Source of the DNA: Nocardia shimofusensis NBRC 100134
GTDB lineage: Bacteria; Actinomycetota; Actinomycetes; Mycobacteriales; Mycobacteriaceae
Assembly (NCBI RefSeq): GCF_001613125.1
Contig: NZ_BDBT01000022.1
Location: 1-64,000 of the forward strand
DNA: 64,000 bases
Direction of reading: 5' to 3'
Program-made: the position numbers and the translations under genes
Shown here: positions 41,429-49,003 of the stretch, in pieces
Numbering within the stretch: position 1 is the stretch's first letter
Layout: the number at the start of each line of letters is the position of its first letter
The notes under the pieces: model-generated
Databases searched by the model: none
The model's input: only the letters and a program-made list of their open reading frames with translations
Told to the model about the DNA's origin: nothing

Positions 41429-43213
41429 TCACTTGTGTTTCGGCTCTTGCCGGGTCTGTCGTCGCGGTGGCGCGACGGTGGCGTGCACTTCCTGTTCGGC
41501 GTGCTGGGGCCGGTTGCCCCCGAGGCCGGGCAGCATGCTGTGACCCTGGTAGCTCAGGAAGGTCTGAACCAGCCCGAGCACGAGTATTCCCGACACCACC
41601 GCGAAGCCGATCCAGTACTCGGTCGGCAGCAGCACCCCGGCCGCGCCACCGATCACCCAGCTCAACTGCAGCGCTGTCTCCGAGCGCCCGAATCCGGACG
41701 CGATGGACTCCGGCGGCAGATCGTCCTGGATGGAGGCGTCCAGCGACACCTTCGCCAGCGCGCTGGCCGCCGAGGCCACCAGCGCGGCCAGCACCGCGCC
41801 GAGCAGGTTGTCGGCGAAGACCGCGAACAGTGCGATCCCGGTGCAGGCGGCGGTGCAGCCGACCACGATCACCGAGGGCCGTCCCAGCGCGAGGCGCGCG
41901 CCGGTGGCGTTGCCGGCGAAGTTGCCGATGCCCGCGGCCGCGCCCACCGCGCCGAGCATCAGCGCCTGCTGCAACGGACGGTGCTCGGTGGCTTTGGCGA
42001 CGAAGGCGACATAGAAGGTGAGGAAGCCGGTGAGCACCCGGATGGAGCTGTTGCCCCACAGCCCGGAGACCACCGCGCGGCCCAGCGGCTGCCTGCGTTT
42101 GCGCGCGGGCACGGCGGATTCGGTGCCCGGGCGCAACACCTCGGTGCGCGCGTCGTCGCCGTGGTAGCCGAAGGTGGCGGGCACTTCGCCCTCGGTGATC
42201 TCTACCCAGCGCGGGATGCGCAGGCTCAGATAGGCGCCGCCGATCGCGATGAGGATTGCCAGGATCAGCGCCCCGGTGGACCCCGCGAGGGCGGCGATCG
42301 CCGCGGCCACCGCGCCCGCGCCGATGGTGCCGCCGACCAGGCCGAAGACGGTCAACCGGGAGTTGGTGCGGACCAGGTCTATCTCCGGTGGCAGCACTCT
42401 CGGCGTGACCGCGCTCTTGAGCACCGCGAACGATTTGGAGCCGATCATCATGCCCAGCGCCAGCGGATACAGCGCCCAGGAGTCGAACTGCAACACCAGG
42501 ACCACCGCCAGCACGGCGCGCACCCCGAAGGAGGTGGCCAGCGCCAGCCTGCGCCCGCGCTGCAACCGATCCAGCAGCGGGCCGATGAGCGGGGCGATCA
42601 CCGCGAACGGCGCGATGGTGATCAGCAGATACAGCGCGACCTTGGATTTGCTCTCGGCGGTCGCGCTGGCGAAGAACAAGGTGTTGGCCAGCGAGACCGC
42701 GATGGCGGCGTCGAGGGCGAAGTTCGCCATGGTGGCGTAGGTCAGGGCGGTCAGGCCGGACTTGTCGGCGCCGTCGGCCTTGGCCGCGCGCTGGAAGGTG
42801 GCGATGCCCTTCTCGGTCAGCTGCCTGCCGCGCATGGCGGCCACCCTGGTGACGGTCAGCTTGCGCGGGACCGGCGGCTCACCGGGGGCGCCGCTGAGCT
42901 CGGGATCGGTGTGCTGTCCGGTCAGCGGCTTGGTGGGCGGGCCGGGTGCGGTGGGTGCGGTGGGTGGTGTGACCGGCGGCCTGGAACCGGCTGCCGTGCC
43001 ACGCTTTTCCAGCGGGCCCAGCGGCGGGCGGCTGGGTGGGTGACGTTCGGGATCGAGCGGGGGCAGCGGTCTGCGCCGTCGCGTGGGCGCGTTCGGCGGC
43101 GGGTACCGGTCGTACCCGGGATGCCGTTCGATCGGCGGTGGTTCGTCTGCGTTCCACTGACCGCCGTCCCACGGACCACGCTCGGGACCGTGTGGATCGC
43201 GGGAGGTAGTCAC
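41429..43213 (-). CDS. MFS-type membrane protein (Rv0876c-like)
   Basis: A 594-residue protein with a proline- and arginine-rich cytosolic head of about 140 residues, then roughly twelve membrane segments of a major-facilitator transporter. An internal hydrophilic loop lies in the middle. It resembles Rv0876c in size and position. The substrate is unknown. GTG at 43213 lies six bases after CAGAAT (minus strand), suggesting a leaderless transcript; GTG at 43231 is the longer alternative. Confidence 0.85.
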   Translation of the reverse strand: MTTSRDPHGPERGPWDGGQWNADEPPPIERHPGYDRYPPPNAPTRRRRPLPPLDPERHPPSRPPLGPLEKRGTAAGSRPPVTPPTAPTAPGPPTKPLTGQHTDPELSGAPGEPPVPRKLTVTRVAAMRGRQLTEKGIATFQRAAKADGADKSGLTALTYATMANFALDAAIAVSLANTLFFASATAESKSKVALYLLITIAPFAVIAPLIGPLLDRLQRGRRLALATSFGVRAVLAVVLVLQFDSWALYPLALGMMIGSKSFAVLKSAVTPRVLPPEIDLVRTNSRLTVFGLVGGTIGAGAVAAAIAALAGSTGALILAILIAIGGAYLSLRIPRWVEITEGEVPATFGYHGDDARTEVLRPGTESAVPARKRRQPLGRAVVSGLWGNSSIRVLTGFLTFYVAFVAKATEHRPLQQALMLGAVGAAAGIGNFAGNATGARLALGRPSVIVVGCTAACTGIALFAVFADNLLGAVLAALVASAASALAKVSLDASIQDDLPPESIASGFGRSETALQLSWVIGGAAGVLLPTEYWIGFAVVSGILVLGLVQTFLSYQGHSMLPGLGGNRPQHAEQEVHATVAPPRRQTRQEPKHK

Positions 43214-43281
43214 CCCCCAATTCTGGCCCACCGTGTCGCGGGCGGTTCACTCGCGCTCGCGGTCAGGGCCCGTGGGACCGG

Positions 43282-44055
43282 TCATTCCGGGACGAAACGG
43301 ACTTCGAACACGGTCGGCCAGTACTTGCCGGTGACCAGGAACCGATCGGTGCCCGGCAACGCGGCGATACCGTTGGCGACCTGGGCATCGGCGCGTTCGG
43401 CGCGGGTGAGCAACCCGCCCAGGTCCGCCACCGCGAGCACCGCCCCGGTCTCCGGGGCGATGCGCAGCACCCGGTTACTCGGATAGTCGTTGGCGTAGAC
43501 GAAACCATCTGGCGCACAATCCAATTCGTTGAGATGCGCGTCCTTCCTGTCCCGCAGGCGCAGCGTGCCGAGCACGTCGAAGGTGATCGGATCCCGGAAG
43601 GTCAGCGTGTCGCTGCCGTCGCTCATCACCAGCGTGCCGCCCCGGGCGCACAGGCCCCAGCCCTCGCCGTCGTACCGGACCTCGCGCAGCACGCGCAGCG
43701 TGCCGGGGTCGCGGGCGAAGGCCACGCCGTCCCGCCAGGTGAGTTGCCACAGGATCGCTCCGGTGTGGGCGATGCCCTCCCCGAAATAGGCCTCGGCCAG
43801 GTCTGCCCTGGCGAGCTCGGCCCCGGTGGACAGATCGGTGGCCCGCACACCCGAACGGCCGGTCAGGCCGGTGCTCTCGTAGAGCACGCCGCCGACGACT
43901 TCGAGGCCCTGGGTGAAGGCGTCGCGGTCGTGCGGCCGGGTCCCGACGACCTCGACACGCAGCCGCGGCGCGGGGTCCACCGGCTGCCCACATCCGGCCG
44001 CGACGAGCGCGCCGACCAGCACACCGGCGGCCGACGCACGCAGAGTGCGTTCCAT
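43282..44055 (-). CDS. glutaminyl-peptide cyclotransferase lipoprotein
   Basis: A 257-residue exported protein of the plant/bacterial-type glutaminyl cyclase family, a five-bladed propeller that makes N-terminal pyroglutamate. Lipobox LVAAGC places Cys22 as the lipid anchor. Family motifs visible are HDRDAFTQGLEVVGGVLYESTG, AYFGEGI, LWQLTWRDG, YDGEGWGLC, MSDGSDTLTFRDP, LNELD and ANDYPSNRVLRI. The ATG at 44055 lies seven bases after TACATT on the minus strand, so it is probably leaderless and shares a 17-base divergent promoter region with the DUF3027 gene. Confidence 0.9.
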   Translation of the reverse strand: MERTLRASAAGVLVGALVAAGCGQPVDPAPRLRVEVVGTRPHDRDAFTQGLEVVGGVLYESTGLTGRSGVRATDLSTGAELARADLAEAYFGEGIAHTGAILWQLTWRDGVAFARDPGTLRVLREVRYDGEGWGLCARGGTLVMSDGSDTLTFRDPITFDVLGTLRLRDRKDAHLNELDCAPDGFVYANDYPSNRVLRIAPETGAVLAVADLGGLLTRAERADAQVANGIAALPGTDRFLVTGKYWPTVFEVRFVPE

Positions 44056-44059
44056 ACGG

Positions 44060-44068
44060 CAAAATGTA
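44060..44068. promoter_or_regulatory. overlapping divergent -10 elements (CAAAAT plus / TACATT minus)
   Basis: CAAAAT at 44060-44065 (plus) ends seven bases before GTG 44073. TACATT read from 44068 to 44063 (minus) ends seven bases before ATG 44055. The two share three base pairs within a 17-base intergenic gap. Both genes would be leaderless and in competition for polymerase. Confidence 0.5.
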
Positions 44069-44072
44069 GGCC

Positions 44073-45293
44073 GTGAGCGCTGTTTCTGTTTCCGAGCCCG
44101 ACGTGCGTCCCGTCCTGGTCGATGCCGCCGACCTGGCTCGCCGTGCGCTCGTGGAGTTGGAACCGAACGGGGTCGGCACCCATCTCGGCGTCACCGCCGA
44201 GGGGGATTCCGCCGCCACACACCGCTTCGAGTCCACTCTCCCCGGCTATCGCGGCTGGCAGTGGGCGGTGGTGGTGGCCGCGCCCCCGGACGCCGAGCAC
44301 GCCACGGTCAGCGAGTCCGCGCTGTTGCCCGGCCCCGAGGCCCTCGTCGCGCCCGATTTCATCCCGTGGGAGCAGCGCATCCGCCCGGGCGACCTCGCCC
44401 CCGGCGACCTGCTGGCGCCGCCCGCCGACGACCCGCGCCTGGTTCCCGGCTACGTCGCCACCGGCGACCCGGAGATCGACGAGCTGGCCCGCGAGGTCGG
44501 CCTCGGCCGCACCAAGGTGCTCAGCCTGGAAGGTCGCGCCGAGGCAGCCGAACGCTGGTACGCCCTGCACGGCCCCGACACCGACATGGCCAAGGCCGCC
44601 CCCGGCACCTGCGGCACCTGCGGCTTCTACCTCCCGCTGTCCGGCGCCCTGCGTGCCGCCTTCGGCGTGTGCGGTAATGCGATGGGCGCGGACGGCATGG
44701 TCGTGCACGCCGAATACGGCTGTGGCGCGCACTCCGACGTCGAACTGCCCACCGGCAGCGGTTCGCCCCGGCACGAGGCCTATGACGACGCGGCCGTGGA
44801 TATCGTCCCCGCCGGCGAGCTGCGCAGGTCCGAGCCCGCCGCCGACGCCGCTTCGGCGAGGGCGACCGATTCGTCCGACGAGACCGCAACGACCGACGAG
44901 GCTGTCGTGTCCGACGGGGCTGTCGTGTCCGACGAGGCTGTCGTGTCCGACGGGGCAGTCGTGTCCGACGGGACTGCTGTGTCCGACGGGGCTGCTGTGT
45001 CCGACGGGGCCGTTGTATCCGATCACACTGCTGCGTCCGGTCGGGACGAGGCGGTGGCCGAGGTCGGCGCCGAGCAGCCGGCCGACGAGGGTGCCGGGTC
45101 CGCGACGGTTGTCGTCGAGACGGAGCCGGGTGCGGCGTCCGATGCGGAGGGGGACGCCGAGAGGGGTTCCGGCACCGCGGATGCCGATGCGCCGGAGGCC
45201 GGGGAGACCGGCTCCGCGTCCGCGATGGCGGATGGTGCGCAGGTCGGTGAGTCCGACTCGGACTCGCCGGAGTCGTCATCGGCGCCGAACTGA
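44073..45293 (+). CDS. DUF3027 protein with a repetitive acidic tail
   Basis: A 406-residue protein. Residues 1-260 match the DUF3027 family of actinobacteria. This part includes WQWAVVVAAPPDAEHATVSE, FIPWEQRIRPGDLAPGDLL and a probable metal-binding knuckle (GTCGTCGFYLPLSG with a later CGNAMGADGMVVHAEYGCGAHSD). The tail, about residues 270-406, is acidic, low in complexity and disordered. It includes eight six-residue units of the AVVSDG type encoded by an 18-base tandem repeat. The function is unknown. The start is leaderless-looking. Confidence 0.85.
   Translation: MSAVSVSEPDVRPVLVDAADLARRALVELEPNGVGTHLGVTAEGDSAATHRFESTLPGYRGWQWAVVVAAPPDAEHATVSESALLPGPEALVAPDFIPWEQRIRPGDLAPGDLLAPPADDPRLVPGYVATGDPEIDELAREVGLGRTKVLSLEGRAEAAERWYALHGPDTDMAKAAPGTCGTCGFYLPLSGALRAAFGVCGNAMGADGMVVHAEYGCGAHSDVELPTGSGSPRHEAYDDAAVDIVPAGELRRSEPAADAASARATDSSDETATTDEAVVSDGAVVSDEAVVSDGAVVSDGTAVSDGAAVSDGAVVSDHTAASGRDEAVAEVGAEQPADEGAGSATVVVETEPGAASDAEGDAERGSGTADADAPEAGETGSASAMADGAQVGESDSDSPESSSAPN
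44901..45044 (+). repeat. eight tandem 18-base repeats in the DUF3027 gene
   Basis: The unit GCTGTCGTGTCCGACGGG recurs eight times, the first six nearly identical and the last two diverged. The unit length keeps the frame, giving AVVSDG/E, TAVSDG, AAVSDG and AVVSDH hexapeptides. Such tracts vary in copy number by slippage. Confidence 0.9.
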
Positions 45294-48229
45294 GCGATCC
45301 GGCCGATCCCTTCGGGACGGCGGCGTTACGCGCGGGCATTCTCGCGGCCTGGCGGGATTCCCCGACGCGCCTGCGCGAGGATGCCGCCACCGAGGCGGAC
45401 CTGGTGCGCGCGGGCTACCGGGATCGGCTGCTGACCGAACTGGCGCAGAACGCCGCCGACGCCGCGCGCAGGGCCGGTGTGCCCGGCAGGCTGGCCGTCC
45501 TCGTCGTCGGGGACACGCTGCACATCGCCAATACCGGTGCGCCGCTCGATCTTCCCGGCGTGCACGCCCTGACCGCGCTGCGCGCGTCCGGCAAATCGGA
45601 GTCCGGCCAGAGCGTCGGCCGATTCGGCGTGGGCTTCACCGCCGTGCGATCGGTCAGCGACGAGATCGAGTTGCGGTCCCGCGCGGGCGGCCTGCGTTTC
45701 TCCCTGACGGACACGCGCACCGCACTCACCGAGACGGCCGTGCCCGAGACCGTCACGGCGCCACCGGTCCTGCGCCTGGCCTGGCCCGCGCCGCAGGCGC
45801 CCGCCGACGGCTGGGACACCGAGATCGTGCTCCTGCTGCGCCCCGGCGTGGACCCGTCGGGTCTGTGCGCGGCCATGCGGGCCGAAGCCGTAGACCTCCT
45901 GCTCGAACTGCCCGCCCTGCGCGAGATCCGCATCGGCGAGGATGTGTTCACCGCCGAAGTGACCCCGGTCGGCTCGGGCCTCGAAGAAGTCCGGGTGCGG
46001 ACACCGGACGGCTCCCGCACGTGGTGGCAGTACCGCACTCGCAGATCGCGTTGGCTGCTGCCGGTCCGCGACGGCCGTCCTGTCCCGGTCGCCGAGGATG
46101 TGCTGCGCGCCCCGACCCGCTCCGACGAGGAGCTGTCCCTACCCGCCCTCCTTGTCGCCGACCTCCCCATGCAGCCCGACCGCCGCCGCGCTCTGCCCGG
46201 AGCCCGGGTGTCCGCATTGGCCGAGGGCTACGCGGATTTCGCCCGCGCCCTGCCCGAAAGCGCCCGCCTGGCTCTGGTGCCCGCTCCCGGATTCGCCCGC
46301 AGCGAGATCGACGGCGTGCTGCGCGAAGCCCTGCTGCACGAACTGCGCACGCATCCCTGGTTGCCGGTACTCGGCCCGGAGGAACCCGGCACCACCGGCA
46401 TCGCCCTCGGGACCCCGGGCGCCGAGCCTGCCGACCCGGACGCTCTCCCCGGCAGTCCGGGCGCCTTCCTCGCCGACTCGGCTTCGGCATCAGGCCGCCC
46501 GGGTGCCGTACCCGGCGGACCAGGCGTCGCCACCGGCGATCGAAGCGCGGTACTCGCCGACCGGCGCGCAGCAGTGGCGCTGCCTGCGCGGGCGAGTGTC
46601 TTCCCCGGGCTGACGCCGGAACTCGCGGTCCTGCTCGACGAGTTGATCGGCCCGCTGGTGCCGCCGGAGTTGTCGGGGCCCGCGCACGCGGAGGCGCTGG
46701 CGGTACTCGATGTGCACCGGCTGGGTCTGGCACGCGTCGCGGAATCGACGTCGGGCCTGCATCGGCCACCTGCGTGGTGGCGTGCGCTGTACGCGGCGCT
46801 GGAGCCGTTCGTGGTCGATCCGGTCGCGGCGGAGGCGTTGGGCGCGTTGGCGGTTCCGCTCTCCGACGACCGGGTGGTGACGGGGCCGCGGACCGTGGTG
46901 CTCGACGACGGGCTCGGGGTGGCCGTGGCGCTGCCGTGGGCCCGGCTGGTGCATCCGCAGGCCGCGCATCCGTTGCTGGCGCGGCTGGGGGCGCGTACGG
47001 CGACGGCCGCGGAGTTGCTCGCCGACCCCGCGTTGCGGGCACATCTGGACGATGATCCCGGCGACCCGGACATCGTCGATGCCGTCTTGCGGCTGGTTCC
47101 GCGCGCCGCGCCGCAGTCCCTGCCCGCCTGGCTCGGTCTGCTCGAATTACCCGACAGCACCGGTGAACCGCGGCCCGCCGACGAACTGCTGCTGCCCGGC
47201 GCGCCCCTGGGTGACCTGCTGGTGGCCGATTCGCCGTTCGGGGTGGTCGCCGCCGAGACGGTGGACGAGTACGGCGCGGAGGCGTTGCGGGCGATCGGGG
47301 TCGGCTGGAACTTCGGACTGGTCAGCGAAACCGATCCGACCGGTCCCGATCATCACCTCGACGACGAGGATCGCTGGTGGGCCGGTTTGGAGTCCGACCC
47401 CGAGCAACTCGTCGCGGTGCGCGATCTCGATCTCGTCGACGACGCCGCCTGGCCGCGCGCGCTGCGCCTGCTGACCACCGACCCGCGCACCGCCGACCTG
47501 TTCACCGATCCGCGGGGCTACACCCCCTGGTGGCTGCGCGAGCACGCCCGCTTCGACGGTATCCCGCTGGGCCACCACAGATTCCCCGGCGACCCGGAAT
47601 TCGTCGGTCTGCTACCGGATTTCCCGGCAGCGGACGTCGACCCCGCCCGGCTGAGCCTGCTACGCACCGTCCTGGCCGATCCCGCCGTCATCGACCCCGA
47701 TCTCGCCCACGCTCTGCTCGACGCGTTGGCCGACCCGCAGCGACGTCCCGACCCCGCCGTGGTCGCGGGCGCGCACCGCCGCCTGGCCGCCGCCGTCGCG
47801 GAGGGCAGGCTCGACGTCGCCGATCTGGACCTGCCCGAACGGGTGCGTGTGCTCTCCGGCGCGGCGGTGGACGCCCGCGAGGCGATGGTGCTCGATCTGC
47901 CCTGGTTCGGACTCGCCGTCTCCCCGCAGCGGCTGGTCGCCGGATCCGCCGAGCACGCCGAAGCGCTGGCGAGCCTGCTGGACCTGCCGCTGGTCTCCGA
48001 AGCGGTGTCGGCCGAGGTGCTCGGCGACGGCAGGCACACCACCTGGTCGGCGGAACCGCTCGCCGTGGTGCTGGCCGACCTGTTCGTCACCCCGCAAGCA
48101 GGCGGCGATCTGGTCCTGCACACCGACCTCCGGGTCCGCCTGGACGGCGCGGTGCGCGGGACGGTCGCGGTGCCGTGGTGGCGCGAGGGCGCCACCACCC
48201 ACGTGCTGGCCCCCGAACCGATCGGCTGA
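45290..48229 (+). CDS. sacsin-like ATP-binding (GHKL) protein
   Basis: A 979-residue protein from CTG at 45290, or 941 residues from the first canonical codon, GTG 45404. The N-terminus carries an Hsp90/sacsin-like GHKL ATP site: LLTELAQNAADAA (the N box), then HIANTGAPLD and GRFGVGFTAVRSVSD (the G boxes). The remainder is a long soluble protein without a known motif. The frame runs open from 45251, and DPADPFGTAALRAGILAAWRDSP upstream of 45404 has coding-type third positions. The true start is therefore probably a rare codon such as CTG overlapping the previous stop (CTGA). The function is unknown; a chaperone-like role is a guess. Confidence 0.82.
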   Translation: MSDPADPFGTAALRAGILAAWRDSPTRLREDAATEADLVRAGYRDRLLTELAQNAADAARRAGVPGRLAVLVVGDTLHIANTGAPLDLPGVHALTALRASGKSESGQSVGRFGVGFTAVRSVSDEIELRSRAGGLRFSLTDTRTALTETAVPETVTAPPVLRLAWPAPQAPADGWDTEIVLLLRPGVDPSGLCAAMRAEAVDLLLELPALREIRIGEDVFTAEVTPVGSGLEEVRVRTPDGSRTWWQYRTRRSRWLLPVRDGRPVPVAEDVLRAPTRSDEELSLPALLVADLPMQPDRRRALPGARVSALAEGYADFARALPESARLALVPAPGFARSEIDGVLREALLHELRTHPWLPVLGPEEPGTTGIALGTPGAEPADPDALPGSPGAFLADSASASGRPGAVPGGPGVATGDRSAVLADRRAAVALPARASVFPGLTPELAVLLDELIGPLVPPELSGPAHAEALAVLDVHRLGLARVAESTSGLHRPPAWWRALYAALEPFVVDPVAAEALGALAVPLSDDRVVTGPRTVVLDDGLGVAVALPWARLVHPQAAHPLLARLGARTATAAELLADPALRAHLDDDPGDPDIVDAVLRLVPRAAPQSLPAWLGLLELPDSTGEPRPADELLLPGAPLGDLLVADSPFGVVAAETVDEYGAEALRAIGVGWNFGLVSETDPTGPDHHLDDEDRWWAGLESDPEQLVAVRDLDLVDDAAWPRALRLLTTDPRTADLFTDPRGYTPWWLREHARFDGIPLGHHRFPGDPEFVGLLPDFPAADVDPARLSLLRTVLADPAVIDPDLAHALLDALADPQRRPDPAVVAGAHRRLAAAVAEGRLDVADLDLPERVRVLSGAAVDAREAMVLDLPWFGLAVSPQRLVAGSAEHAEALASLLDLPLVSEAVSAEVLGDGRHTTWSAEPLAVVLADLFVTPQAGGDLVLHTDLRVRLDGAVRGTVAVPWWREGATTHVLAPEPIG

Positions 48230-48237
48230 GCGCCGGA

Positions 48238-48891
48238 TCAGGAGCCGGAGGCGTGGTCCGGGTGCGGGACGGCGTACCCGGTGATCATCTCGGTGATCAG
48301 ATCCAGTTGGGTGCGCACCGCCGCGCTGTCGTTGTCCACCAGCCAGCGCAGCACCAGCCCGTCGATCATGTTGAGCGTGAACCGGCTCAGCGTCTGCACC
48401 GGGACCGACCATTCGGTGCCGGTCGCCTCGCGGGCGTGATCGAGGACGTCGGCGACGGTGGAGTCGTTGAAGGTGTACTGCTCGCGGGCGATCGCCAGTT
48501 TCGCCGGCGTCGACTCGCCTTCGCGTAATGCGTAGGTCGTGGTCTCGTAGGTGAGCAGCTGACGCTCGGGCGTCGCCTCGATGTTGAGCCACATGAGTTC
48601 CAGGCCGGCGCGCACCAATTGTTGAAGTGCTTCTATTCCGGTTCCGGCGTCTTGCCATACCGCTTCGTCGGCATCCACGGAATCGCGTAATTCCATGGAC
48701 AGCGCTTTGGCCAGTTCGGTCATCAGCGCGTCTTTGTTTTCGAAACAGTAGTGCACCACTCCGAGCGAAACACCGGCTGCCTGAGCGACATCGCGCGTGG
48801 TCACGCCCGCGACGCCCTTCTTCTCGGCCAAGCCGATAGCCGCCTCGACAAGGTGGGCCCGTCGTTCTTCGACGCTCAATCGGGAGGACAC
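48238..48891 (-). CDS. TetR/AcrR-family regulator
   Basis: A 217-residue regulator with an N-terminal helix-turn-helix (VEERRAHLVEAAIGLAEKKGVAGVTTRDVAQAAGVSLGVVHYCFENKDAL split over residues 7-56). The ligand domain resembles BetI-type members. The start is GTG at 48891. It is divergent from the ceramidase gene, and a TetR-type palindrome lies between the two, so it probably represses itself and the ceramidase gene. The ligand is unknown; a lipid breakdown product would fit. Confidence 0.88.
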   Translation of the reverse strand: MSSRLSVEERRAHLVEAAIGLAEKKGVAGVTTRDVAQAAGVSLGVVHYCFENKDALMTELAKALSMELRDSVDADEAVWQDAGTGIEALQQLVRAGLELMWLNIEATPERQLLTYETTTYALREGESTPAKLAIAREQYTFNDSTVADVLDHAREATGTEWSVPVQTLSRFTLNMIDGLVLRWLVDNDSAAVRTQLDLITEMITGYAVPHPDHASGS

Positions 48892-48948
48892 TCCAGGGAG
48901 TTAAGCCGTCCGGACTCGCCCAGTCAATTCTCTGTTACCGGTGGCTTC

Positions 48949-48966
48949 ACTGGACGTTTGTCCAGT
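48949..48966. promoter_or_regulatory. TetR operator between regulator and ceramidase
   Basis: ACTGGAC-GTTT-GTCCAGT is a perfect 7-base inverted repeat. It lies 38 bases before the ceramidase ATG and 58 bases from the regulator start, in the expected place for a shared TetR operator. Confidence 0.75.
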
Positions 48967-49003
48967 TGTGTGGTTCGCTGCGACCTGGAGAAAGGGAGGA
49001 TCG

